A DNA stretch of 64,000 bases from Polaromonas jejuensis NBRC 106434 (GCF_001598235.1 NZ_BCYO01000014.1:1-64000); one strand, 5' to 3'. Positions 33,031 to 40,960 are shown, numbered from the stretch's first letter. A program made the numbers and translations. The notes: a model not told the origin generated them from the letters alone.

Positions 33031-35353
33031 AGGACAACTCGGACTCCAGTGAAACCTTCTGCAGCACACGGTAAGTGACGCGTAGTCCCGGTGTCCAGCG
33101 GGTAATCGTGGTGGCAGTGTTGTCGGTTTGGCGGTAGTACCTCAGCGAAGGCTCCAGCTGCCATTTGTCGTCCAGACTGCTCAGGTTGTTGTAGGACAGC
33201 AAGTTGCCACGGAAGGTCGGTCCCCGCAGATGGCTTGCATTGAAGACATGCGTGTCGCGCGCGGAGTACAGGTTGGTGCCGATCAGTTGTCCGCCCACGC
33301 TCCAGATATTGCCGGTGCTCGGGCTGCCGCTGGGGAAAATAACCGGGACCGGCCTGACCTCTCCCACCTTGGTCAGGCGGATGTCGCCGCCAATCTGCCA
33401 GTTGGGGCTCACCGGTGTCGTGACCCCCGCCAGCGCCTGCGTCTGGTACGCCGTGATGCCCTTGACCTGGTCGCGCAGGGTCGTGATCGGTGTCGTGGCA
33501 AGCAGATCCTGCAGGCGCCGGGCGGGCGTGAGCAAGGTGGGGTCCTGGAAAAACAGGATGTTGCCCAGCGACAGCACCGGCGTGGCACGCCGGTCGTACA
33601 GAAAGTTGAACACCGTGTTGTCGGGCAACTGCCAGGTGCCCTGCAGCGTGGCGATGTTGATGCCGTGCAGGACGGTGTCGTAGTCGATCTGCGCGGAGGC
33701 GGACACGCCGCCGCTGAAATACCGCAGCTCGGTGCCTATGGCCCGGCGGTCCACTTCGCCATCGATGGTCTGCTGGTTGAAGTACAGGCTGCCATTGATC
33801 TCGCTGGTCAACTGCTCGGCATCGACCCAGACGCCGAACATGCGTCTGCGTGTGTCGAGCAACTCATCGCTGGGCGCACCGGCCATGGCATTGATTTTCC
33901 ATTTCGGGGCGAATTGATAGCCGGCCTGCAGGCCGTCGAAACGGTACAGCACGCCACCGCCGGTAGGGGATTGGCGTCCGACCCGAAAGCTGGTGCCGTT
34001 GACCAGGGAGCGCCGGTCGAAATACAGGGCGGACAGTCGGTTCCTGTTGGGCCGGTTGGCCCTCAGGTCGTTGGTGTGGGTGTCGCGGAACACGAAACGC
34101 ATGTCGGTTTCGTCATCACGGTAGCGCCAGTTGAGGTCGGCCGTGGTCTGTACCTGGCTCTGGGTGGTGCCCGAAATGGTGTTGTCGCTTTGCAGCTCGG
34201 GCAGAGCGCTGATGGGCGAGTCGAGAAACTCCTGCGTGCGAACCTTTGATTTTCCGCCGTAATAAAAGGCAGACAAGGAGCCGCTCCAGCTGGACAGGGG
34301 CTCTGCGGCCGGCTTGCCGGCCGGCGCCTCGGGGGCCGGCTGCGCAATTGTTGCGAGCAGTTGGCGGACACGGTCGCTGTCCTGCCCGGTCGGGTAGAGC
34401 GTCAGGAAAAGCTCAAGCTCGCCGCGCGCGCGCGCGGTGTCGCCCAGCTTCAGTCGCGATTGGGCAATGAGTTCCTGCGCCCTGCGCGAGGAGGCATTGG
34501 GAGGCAGGCTGAGCAACTGGCCCAGCAGTTCTACCGCAGCCGCGTGGTCGCCACGGTCATGGGCTGACTCGGCGTCCGCCAGCAGCGCTGCCGCCTTGGC
34601 GTCGACCTCCGCCGCGCTCAGGGCGCCGGGCTCGCCCGCCGCCGCACCGGCAGCCGGTGGCACGGTCACGATGACCGACTTCGGGAACCGCCGCAGCAAG
34701 ACGCGGCGTGCATTTTCGGCTTCCTGCAGGGTCGCAAAATACCCGAGGTTGGTGTCATGAACGGTTTGTCCGTCTGCGGAACGGGTCGAGGTGAAGATCT
34801 CAAAGCCCCGCAAACTGGCGGGCAGGGCGGCTGTCGGCTTGCCGGGCTCGGCGGAACTCTGCAGCGTGATGGAGTAGCGTCGCGCGGCGCCCGTCGCAGG
34901 AGTCAGCCTGGCCACGACGGGAGGCGGGGGCACCGCGTCGGCCAGCCCCTCCAGAACGATCTCCAGGCTCTTGCCTCCGCGTCCGGCACGAACGTGGAAA
35001 CGGGTGGGCGGGCTGAATCGAATCACCAGCTTGCGGTTCAGATTGCTGGGGTCCACGGTTTCGTCCAGGATCACCATCCGCGGCAGGCCATCCCCGCCGA
35101 CCACCTTCTTCTGACCGGCAATCAGGCTTAAGAGCTCCCGCGACGGCAGCACATCGTAGAAGGCTTGGGCGAGGTCACCCGCGCGCGCCGTGATCACGCG
35201 CCGGTACTGGATCGGCGTCACGAATCGGATCTCGGCAATCGCATGGGCTCCTTCGCGGCGGAACTCGACGTCCTCGATCAACTGCGCATTGGCCACTGCG
35301 GAAAGACACAGCAGGAAGCTGGCCGTTACGTATTGTCGAATCATTGCTTTCAT
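32945..35353 (-). CDS. Outer-membrane beta-barrel with SPOR and TPR domains, next to multihaem cytochromes
   Basis: An 802-residue exported protein. After the signal peptide (MIRQYVTASFLLCLSAVANA) comes an AMIN-like beta domain (LIEDVEFRREGAHAIAEIRF, about residues 25-150). A SPOR-like segment follows (FEIFTSTRSADGQTVHDTN...LQEAENARRVLL, about 180-240), then a TPR-like helical stretch (AALLADAESAHDRGDHAAAV to about 340). The last 450 residues alternate short polar and aromatic strands and end FYSIGVRYDF, the terminal-Phe signature of outer-membrane barrels. I infer a barrel partner for the two cytochromes upstream, analogous to MtrB or PioB but without visible similarity and without their length or CXXC. 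A role in assembly or polysaccharide export is possible. Confidence 0.72.
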   Translation of the reverse strand: MKAMIRQYVTASFLLCLSAVANAQLIEDVEFRREGAHAIAEIRFVTPIQYRRVITARAGDLAQAFYDVLPSRELLSLIAGQKKVVGGDGLPRMVILDETVDPSNLNRKLVIRFSPPTRFHVRAGRGGKSLEIVLEGLADAVPPPPVVARLTPATGAARRYSITLQSSAEPGKPTAALPASLRGFEIFTSTRSADGQTVHDTNLGYFATLQEAENARRVLLRRFPKSVIVTVPPAAGAAAGEPGALSAAEVDAKAAALLADAESAHDRGDHAAAVELLGQLLSLPPNASSRRAQELIAQSRLKLGDTARARGELELFLTLYPTGQDSDRVRQLLATIAQPAPEAPAGKPAAEPLSSWSGSLSAFYYGGKSKVRTQEFLDSPISALPELQSDNTISGTTQSQVQTTADLNWRYRDDETDMRFVFRDTHTNDLRANRPNRNRLSALYFDRRSLVNGTSFRVGRQSPTGGGVLYRFDGLQAGYQFAPKWKINAMAGAPSDELLDTRRRMFGVWVDAEQLTSEINGSLYFNQQTIDGEVDRRAIGTELRYFSGGVSASAQIDYDTVLHGINIATLQGTWQLPDNTVFNFLYDRRATPVLSLGNILFFQDPTLLTPARRLQDLLATTPITTLRDQVKGITAYQTQALAGVTTPVSPNWQIGGDIRLTKVGEVRPVPVIFPSGSPSTGNIWSVGGQLIGTNLYSARDTHVFNASHLRGPTFRGNLLSYNNLSSLDDKWQLEPSLRYYRQTDNTATTITRWTPGLRVTYRVLQKVSLESELSYERSKSSSRTRQESSSNAFYSIGVRYDF

Positions 35354-35453
35354 GGTTATCTTGTTGTCGTCTAGTTCTTGTCTTGTGGTCCCGTTTCAGG
35401 CAGCACCCGAACAGCCTTGCGTCAGGCCTCGCCCGCGGCAAGGAGATGAAACC

Positions 35454-36665
35454 TCATTTCCAGTTGCGAAACGCCGCCCCTACATTGCCCACCGGTCGGT
35501 GGCAGCCGGACTCCGAGCAGTCGATGGCCGGCGGCGTCTTGGTTTTGTGCGTCAGCGCCTGCCTTTCCATGTTGCCCAGGTAATTGCTTCCCGTGGCGTG
35601 ACACGACTTGCACCAGCCCGCGCCACCGCCCAGACTGGCGCCGTGATTCATCCGCACCCCGGCCCAGTTGGCGGTGCTGGCATGACAGGCATTGCAGTCC
35701 ATGCCGGCGCCGTTGAGCAGCTGCGATTCAGGGATGTGATTGGCCGGCTTGGCCAAAGCCCCGGTGACCCCCTGGGTGGTGTAGTTGCCGTTGTGACAGG
35801 ACTTGCAGGCACTCGTGGTCACCACGCTGTGGTTCATGGCGACGGCGGTGGCGAAACTCGCCTGCGAGCGGTGGCAAGCGTCGCATCTGGCCAGGCCCGT
35901 CGTCACCGGAATGTGCGTGGCAGGTTTTCCCCTCGCTCCGGTCCCGGTGTGACAGGTGTCGCAGGTGCCGGTCCCCACCGCGTTCGCGGGCGAGTGCGTA
36001 AACTGCACGGCAAGCCAGTTGCTACTGGACCGGTGACAGAGCTCGCAAGCCGTCACCCCGACATGCCAAGGTGTATTCGGCTTGCCGACGGCCGGTGGGT
36101 AGCTGCCGTTGTGGCAGCTTGCGCACTGCGTGCTGACCGGCACATTGCTGTGGAACCTCGCTGGTGTCCACGCGGCGAAGCCTCCCTTGTGACAAGTGTC
36201 GCAGTTGGTGATGGCCACACCCGCCACCGTCTGATAGGGAATGTGGTTGGCCGGCCTTCCCGGGGCCGTGATGCCGTTGTGGCAGGTGGCGCACGTGCCT
36301 GCCACAACGCCGCTGTGGTTGAAGCGGGCGCCGGTGAACGTCTGGGTGTTGTGACAGCTGTCGCAGTTCATCTGGGTGGGGATGTGGCGCGGCGGCTTGA
36401 CGGTGTTGGAGCGGGCGTGTCGCAGGCCGCTGGTGTGGCAGCTGGCGCAGTCTTTGGGCGTCCCCTTGAACACCCCGTCGATGTGGCAGGACTCACAACG
36501 CTGCGCGGTATGGATGCCGACGAGAGGGAAACCCGTCGTGAGATGGTCAAAGTTGCGTGGAGGACTCTGGGCCAGGGCCTGCGGGCCGACGCAGGCGAAC
36601 ACGATGACCCCTGCCCAGCTGAACAGCAGCGCCATCACGCGCGCCCGGCTGATTGCTTGCTTCAT
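35454..36665 (-). CDS. Dodecahaem c-type cytochrome (12 CXXCH plus one CX4CH)
   Basis: A 403-residue protein with a Sec signal (MKQAISRARVMALLFSWAGV...ALAQS). I count twelve CXXCH haem sites (CESCH, CASCH, CDSCH, CATCH, CDTCH, CASCH, CELCH, CDTCH, CDACH, CKSCH, CNACH, CKSCH) and a C-terminal CSESGCH that would be a CX4CH site as in cytochrome c3. Spacing is regular, about 25-30 residues, with recurring HIP and NH segments that may supply distal His ligands. The ATG at 36665 overlaps the stop of the 21-haem gene by four bases. It is probably periplasmic and an electron carrier. No lipobox of good quality is seen. Confidence 0.88.
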   Translation of the reverse strand: MKQAISRARVMALLFSWAGVIVFACVGPQALAQSPPRNFDHLTTGFPLVGIHTAQRCESCHIDGVFKGTPKDCASCHTSGLRHARSNTVKPPRHIPTQMNCDSCHNTQTFTGARFNHSGVVAGTCATCHNGITAPGRPANHIPYQTVAGVAITNCDTCHKGGFAAWTPARFHSNVPVSTQCASCHNGSYPPAVGKPNTPWHVGVTACELCHRSSSNWLAVQFTHSPANAVGTGTCDTCHTGTGARGKPATHIPVTTGLARCDACHRSQASFATAVAMNHSVVTTSACKSCHNGNYTTQGVTGALAKPANHIPESQLLNGAGMDCNACHASTANWAGVRMNHGASLGGGAGWCKSCHATGSNYLGNMERQALTHKTKTPPAIDCSESGCHRPVGNVGAAFRNWK

Positions 36666-38389
36666 GGGAACCTCCGTTCGGCCGGCGCCCGGATCACCGA
36701 TTCCGGGGGCCGTCGGCTCGCATGGTAACGCTCCCCCCATTGCGCCGCCGTTAGCGTTGGTAACTGGTCGGCCGGCGCAAGGGATGATGGCGTGATCCGC
36801 CCCCGAATCTTTTTCCAGTTCTCCGCCACATGGCACTGTTCGCAACGCATGCCGAACTGCCCATCATGGGCATCGTCTCCGCGGTGGCAGGCGCTGCAGT
36901 TCGTTCCCGTCGGCGCCACATTCCTGCCCTGGGGCGCTACCTGTTGATGGCAGCGCTCGCAAGCCACTTTGCGATGTGCGCCGTCCAGTCGGAATGGGGT
37001 GCGCTTGTCGTGGTCGAACTCCCAGATCGGCCAGCCGCGCGCGTTATGGCAGGTTTCGCAGCGCACGCCGAACTTCAGTTGGTGCTTGTCAACTGTCTTG
37101 TGGCACGCATAGCAATCACGGGACGCCTCTTTGAAGCGCGTGGTGGGGTGGCAGTTCTTGCATGTGACCGTCAGGTGGCGCCCGGTCAGCGGGAAGCGCG
37201 TGAGACTGTGGTCAAATTTTTCCACCTTCCAGCTGTTGTCGTTGTGGCACTGCTCGCATCGTCTGCCCAGCTGGCCTTCATGCTTGTCGTTTTTCTTGTG
37301 GCAGCTGTAGCAGTCCAATGGCGTGTTTCGAAAGCTGCGCGGGTCCTGGTGGCAGGCGCTGCATTTGAGCAGCTTTTCGGAATGGGCGTTGCGCAATGAA
37401 AATCGGGTGCGGTCGTGGTCGAAACGGCCAGCGGTCGTTTTCCAGCTGCGCTCGGTGTGGCAGTCCGCGCAGTTCGTGCCCAGCGTTCCCACGTGCCTGT
37501 CGTCCTTTTTGTGGCAAGCGATGCAGTCCTTGGGCGCCTCCTTGAACATGGTGCTCTTGTGGCAGTTCTTGCAGTCGACTTGGAGATGCTTGCCTAGCAG
37601 CGGAAAGCTGGTCTGGTCGTGGTTGAATTTGGCGGCCTCTTTCCAACCGCGTTCGCTATGGCAGCTGCCGCAGTCGCGACCCAGCGATTCCTTGTGCTTG
37701 TCGTCCTTGCGGTGGCAGGCGATGCAGGTGCGCGGCGTGTCCTTGAAGATGTTGTTCCGGTGGCAACTGGCGCACTTGACATCGGCGTGCTTGCCGGTCA
37801 GCGCAAAACGGGTTTTGTCGTGGTCAAACCGTGTTTCCTTCCAGCTGGACTCGGTGTGGCAGTCGGCGCATTTGGCCCCCAGGGCGCCCTTGTGCGCATC
37901 GTCCTTTCGGTGGCAGGCGATGCAATCCGCCGGCGCATCGCGGTATTTCTTGCCCGCCCCATGGCATTTTTCGCATTCGACCTGCTGGTGTTTGCCGCGT
38001 AGCGCGAAATCCGTCTGCTTGTGGTCAAACTGCTTCTTGTCCAGCGATACGATCTGAGCATTGCGGCCCTTGTGATCGGTATGGCAAGTGTTGCAGGCCT
38101 GGGGCTTGATGCGCCCGTGAAAGCCGGTTTTGGCGCGGACGTCAGCCCCGATGTCCTTGTGGCAGCTCATGCACAAACCATCCTGGGCCTTGCGGTCGAA
38201 CTTGACATGGCACTGCGCGCAATCGTTCTCCCACTTGGCGTGCGGCTGGATGAGCTTGCCCGGCGCAAGGATGGACTCAATGCCTTGGGCCAAAACGACG
38301 GGCGTGAGCGTCCAGCCCGACAGCGTTGCCAAGAACCACAGTAACGTCTGAAGAGCGAGAAGCCTGCATAAGTTCAGCCATCGTCTCAA
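36662..38389 (-). CDS. 21-haem c-type cytochrome built of tri-haem repeats
   Basis: A 575-residue protein with a signal peptide (MRRWLNLCRLLALQTLLWFL...VVLAQG). I count 21 CXXCH sites. After three N-terminal haems, six repeats of about 65-70 residues each hold three: CXNCH, then DCIACHKKDDXH, then CXDCHTEXSW, followed by FDHDXTRFXLXGXH. The conserved His in DDXH and FDH are likely distal ligands. Such a modular chain could form a long haem wire in the periplasm. It overlaps the next cytochrome gene by four bases and follows the cytochrome b gene by 12 bases. The last 60 residues are haem-free and Pro/Arg rich. Confidence 0.9.
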   Translation of the reverse strand: MRRWLNLCRLLALQTLLWFLATLSGWTLTPVVLAQGIESILAPGKLIQPHAKWENDCAQCHVKFDRKAQDGLCMSCHKDIGADVRAKTGFHGRIKPQACNTCHTDHKGRNAQIVSLDKKQFDHKQTDFALRGKHQQVECEKCHGAGKKYRDAPADCIACHRKDDAHKGALGAKCADCHTESSWKETRFDHDKTRFALTGKHADVKCASCHRNNIFKDTPRTCIACHRKDDKHKESLGRDCGSCHSERGWKEAAKFNHDQTSFPLLGKHLQVDCKNCHKSTMFKEAPKDCIACHKKDDRHVGTLGTNCADCHTERSWKTTAGRFDHDRTRFSLRNAHSEKLLKCSACHQDPRSFRNTPLDCYSCHKKNDKHEGQLGRRCEQCHNDNSWKVEKFDHSLTRFPLTGRHLTVTCKNCHPTTRFKEASRDCYACHKTVDKHQLKFGVRCETCHNARGWPIWEFDHDKRTPFRLDGAHRKVACERCHQQVAPQGRNVAPTGTNCSACHRGDDAHDGQFGMRCEQCHVAENWKKIRGRITPSSLAPADQLPTLTAAQWGERYHASRRPPESVIRAPAERRFP

Positions 38390-38401
38390 CCCACCCCCTG
38401 C

Positions 38402-39301
38402 TCAATATGCGTGAACGGCAACTACGTGCACGATTACGCTGATAACCAGCAAGTAAACAAACGGAATGTGCGCCACATGCCACAGCGAAACCAGGCGCTC
38501 ATAAGCCGTATATTGCGCTACACGCACCACGGAGGTCAAATGTCGCCGCACGAGCTTGCCGGCCAGCCGCTCGCGCTTGGCCAGGTTCCTGGGCTCCCAG
38601 CCGGCCGTCTTGGCCATTCCGCGCAGCGGCGGCCGGATATCGGCCATGCAGGCCCGATAGGTGAGCCACTGTTTGACCGGCAGCCAGAACACCCGGCGCA
38701 GACAAGTCAGCGCATTCGGTCGGACACTGATTTCTCCGTCGGCAAAGGCCTTCAGCCGTTGCGCCACCGCCGGCGCAAAACGCAGCAGGGAGCTTGCTTC
38801 GCGCTGATGCAGTCCCGCGCTGACTTCCAGGTCATGCAGACTGGTCCGCTCGCCGTGCAGCCCACGGTTGACCCGCGCGTAGAGGAAGCGACCGACCACG
38901 CCGCTCAGCGCCACGAGGACCATGCTGTACAGCGCGACCGCTGCGTTCAACGATCGCGCCTGGAATGTGGAATGCAGCAGGATCAGCAGCGGCCCGAAGA
39001 CACCGAAGCCCATGTGAACCCAGAACCACCATTTCACCCGGCCCCAGCCCTGCGCGAAGCGGAAATGCTTGCGCAATGGGTAGCTGAACAGCAGCAACAT
39101 CATCACGCCACCGGCCACGCCCAGCCAGTAACCGATGTCATCGCCGGACTCGAAGTAACCCAGGCGGCTAATCCGCCATGCTCCCCAAGTCAGCCCGATC
39201 AGGATGAAATAGACCATCATGTCACTGGCCAGCAAACGGCCAGTGGTCCGGGCAGAAACCTCGGTGGGGATGGAGGACGGTGATAGGGACGCTCGATTCA
39301 T
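38402..39301 (-). CDS. Membrane b-type cytochrome-like protein
   Basis: About 299 residues. Hydrophobic helices lie near residues 28-46, 60-78, 95-118, 122-142 and 270-295. His residues fall in helices where haem b ligands would be: WVHMGFGVFGPLLILLHSTF and SLWHVAHIPFVYLLVISVIVH (first 20 shown), plus a final VHVVAVHAY. A basic cytoplasmic loop (about 145-260) separates the fourth and last helices. It resembles cytochrome b561/ferric-reductase-type membrane proteins; no exact family is claimed. It is first in the island gene train and is a reasonable quinol- or flavoprotein-to-cytochrome c link. The ATG at 39301 is chosen; a TTG at 39313 is in frame. Confidence 0.7.
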   Translation of the reverse strand: MNRASLSPSSIPTEVSARTTGRLLASDMMVYFILIGLTWGAWRISRLGYFESGDDIGYWLGVAGGVMMLLLFSYPLRKHFRFAQGWGRVKWWFWVHMGFGVFGPLLILLHSTFQARSLNAAVALYSMVLVALSGVVGRFLYARVNRGLHGERTSLHDLEVSAGLHQREASSLLRFAPAVAQRLKAFADGEISVRPNALTCLRRVFWLPVKQWLTYRACMADIRPPLRGMAKTAGWEPRNLAKRERLAGKLVRRHLTSVVRVAQYTAYERLVSLWHVAHIPFVYLLVISVIVHVVAVHAY

Positions 39302-39598
39302 TGTTGTTCGCAAGCCTGTTCATTGGGGTTTTCACTCCAATGCATCAGGCACGCGGACCGACCGCATCCCTAGGGGTGATGAAGATGAGGAGTGTTTGTG
39401 TGAAGAAGCCTCCATATGATGTGCATATGAAAGCTTTTGCGTTAAGAAGAAAGCATAGCACTGACCTGCTGTAAGAATATAGGTCGTTGGGGTAACCGTT
39501 TGTCAGGGATGGTCTGCACAACTCCAGGTGCAGTTACCCGATGTGAGACAGTATCTGCATGAAACAGATAAGCCTTGGCACCACGGGATTCGAGCTGT
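39302..39598 (-). promoter_or_regulatory. Upstream region of the island gene train
   Basis: About 300 bases without a gene, upstream of the cytochrome b gene on the minus strand. It must hold the promoter of the train. The only patterns I see are two CATATG hexamers spaced by five bases (39413-39418 and 39424-39429). No convincing -35/-10 pair or named operator (FNR, Fur) was identified. Confidence 0.3.
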
Positions 39599-39876
39599 TC
39601 AACAAGAGGACGCGCAAATGTGAGTGACCTTGCCTCGAAACGTGGATCCCATATTGGCAGCCCCCGCCACCCTATTCGCCTGATGGTGGGCCTGCAACTG
39701 CTCAAGCACAGCAGCAATCTGTCTGACGAGGAAGTTGTGGCCATCTGGGTGGAGAGCCCGTACTGGCAACACTTCTGCGGCGCACAGTACTTCTGTCACA
39801 ACTTTCCCATCGAGCCGAGCCTGATGACAGGCTTTCGCAAACGCCTTGGTGAATCATTCATCCCGGGCCTGACGTG
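39599..39876 (+). pseudogene. Truncated IS5-like transposase
   Basis: The plus strand encodes RLMVGLQLLKHSSNLSDEEV, then SPYWQHFCGAQYF and PSLMTGFRKRLGE. This is the N-terminal domain (DUF772-like) of an IS5/IS1182-type transposase. The reading frame stops at 39877 before any catalytic DDE residues, and the upstream part of the N-terminus is not convincing. It is therefore a remnant with no intact copy in the window, placed about 100 bases inside attR. No clear terminal inverted repeats were found. Confidence 0.75.
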
Positions 39877-39899
39877 AGTGCGGGCCTGGCTGCGGTTTT

Positions 39900-39925
39900 G
39901 GGGCTAAATCTGGGGCTAATGGGGC
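39900..39925. repeat. GGGGCTAA direct repeats near attR
   Basis: GGGGCTAA occurs twice with four bases between, followed by TGGGGC, about 60 bases inside attR. Short direct repeats at this distance from a tRNA attachment site resemble integrase arm-binding sites or the end of a lost integrase gene. The remaining 39926-39981 shows no gene. Confidence 0.4.
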
Positions 39926-39981
39926 GTTTCCAGGCGGTTTGTGAAGGGCCTTCTACACTCTGTACGGGGATGCCCGGAGGG

Positions 39982-40009
39982 TGGTTCGAGTCCAATCGCG
40001 CCTACCAAA
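39982..40009 (+). repeat. attR: displaced 28-bp tRNA-Val end
   Basis: An exact copy of 24013-24040. Only the T arm, acceptor strand and CCA are present, so it is not a tRNA gene. It is the original chromosomal 3' end displaced by the insertion. Confidence 0.93.
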
Positions 40010-40012
40010 CAT

Positions 40013-40055
40013 AGCCTTGAAATCTGCATGAATATTGCGGTTTCAAGGCTTTTTT
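40013..40055 (+). terminator. Displaced original tRNA-Val terminator
   Basis: AGCCTTGAAA and TTTCAAGGCT form a 10-bp stem followed by TTTTT, three bases beyond attR. Its position relative to the repeat mirrors the 24043-24077 terminator, so it probably served tRNA-Val before insertion. The rest of 40056-40282 must contain the phaR promoter; no other feature is seen. Confidence 0.8.
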
Positions 40056-40282
40056 GTTTCTGCGCTCATTCGTTGATCAAGGGACCGCCACAATCTTTGG
40101 CATTCTGCCTGCATTAAGCCCCCTGGTTGTTGGGCATGGAGCCAGCTGTCACCCCGGCCGTTGTGCCTTTTCTCCCCTTCATTGATCGCAGGGTAAACCA
40201 AGGGATTTGTGTGCAGCCGGACTTCTTAGAATGTATCGAATCCTGTCGCTTTGACGCAGGTCGTCATTCAGAGGAGTAGTTC

Positions 40283-40876
40283 GTGCATAAAATCAAATCC
40301 ACCCGTCCGAAATCCAGCGGGTCATCTGTGCCAGACAGTCCGCCTGTAGGTCCCATTTCTGGCGACAAGGCTGGGGCGCCTCGGATCATCAAAAAGTACC
40401 CGAACCGGCGACTCTACGACACCGAAACGTCGACCTACATCACGCTCACCGAGATCCGGCAACTGGTGATGGACAGCGCGCTGTTTGTGGTGCGCGATGC
40501 CAAAACCAATGAAGACCTGACACGCAGCATCCTGCTGCAGATCATTCTGGAAGAAGAAACGGGTGGCGCACCGATGTTTACCGAAGCCGTGCTGGCCAAT
40601 ATCATCCGGTTTTATGGCAATGCGATGCAGGGCTTTATGGGGGCCTACCTGGAGAAAAACGTCCAGACCTTCATGGACCTGCAGGTCAAAATGGCCGAAC
40701 AGTCCAAGGGCTTGAGCCCGGAAATGTGGGCGCAGTTCATGAATGCGCAGTCGCCCATGATGCAGGGCATGATGGGCAACTATGTGGAGCAGTCCAAGAA
40801 TGTCTTTACCCAAATGCAGGAGCAGATGCAAAAGCAAAGCGAGCAGCTTCTGTCGGCATTTGGCCTCAAGCGCTGA
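40283..40876 (+). CDS. phaR: Polyhydroxybutyrate regulator PhaR
   Basis: A 197-residue DNA- and granule-binding repressor. The PHB/PHA accumulation regulator domain opens with RIIKKYPNRRLYDTETSTYI and LTEIRQLVMDSALFVVRDAK (about residues 33-75). The C-terminal half is amphipathic, Met/Gln rich (MQEQMQKQSEQLLSAFG) and suits binding to PHB granules. In known cases it represses phasin (phaP) and itself until granules form. The start is GTG with GAGGAG six bases upstream. It is the first host gene right of the island, followed after 84 bases by rimO. Confidence 0.94.
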   Translation: MHKIKSTRPKSSGSSVPDSPPVGPISGDKAGAPRIIKKYPNRRLYDTETSTYITLTEIRQLVMDSALFVVRDAKTNEDLTRSILLQIILEEETGGAPMFTEAVLANIIRFYGNAMQGFMGAYLEKNVQTFMDLQVKMAEQSKGLSPEMWAQFMNAQSPMMQGMMGNYVEQSKNVFTQMQEQMQKQSEQLLSAFGLKR

Positions 40877-40960
40877 TCACGGGCTGGTGGCCGCAGGCCC
40901 GTTCAGGGCCATACAAGGCCTTACAACCCTTATCTGGCCTGCTCTGAGACAATAGGGGTT

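Larger units (their letters stand above)
24013..40009. mobile_element. Genomic island in tRNA-Val carrying a multihaem cytochrome and Ccm gene train
   Basis: A segment of about 16 kb between two identical 28-bp tRNA-Val end repeats. It carries 14 intact genes in one minus-strand train (cytochrome b, two multihaem cytochromes c, outer-membrane barrel, ccmABCDEFGHI, FAD/Fe-S oxidoreductase). A frameshifted ORF lies at the left end and a truncated IS5-like transposase at the right. The host's dispersed palindromic repeat, found about once per 4-5 kb outside, is absent. No integrase or relaxase gene is present, so the element is either a decayed integrative element or depends on an integrase elsewhere. 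Confidence 0.88.

Noticed and set aside
35454..36845. A longer multihaem cytochrome starting at 36845
   Set aside because: The first 60 codons overlap the 21-haem gene and lack a signal peptide. The ATG at 36665 starts a proper signal peptide and gives a 4-base overlap.
24013..40009. Prophage or conjugative element
   Set aside because: No capsid, tail, lysis, relaxase or type IV secretion gene is visible in the island; the cargo is only cytochrome and maturation genes.
39982..40038. A second tRNA-Val gene right of the island
   Set aside because: Only the 28-bp 3' end is present. D arm and anticodon arm are missing, so it is an attachment-site copy.
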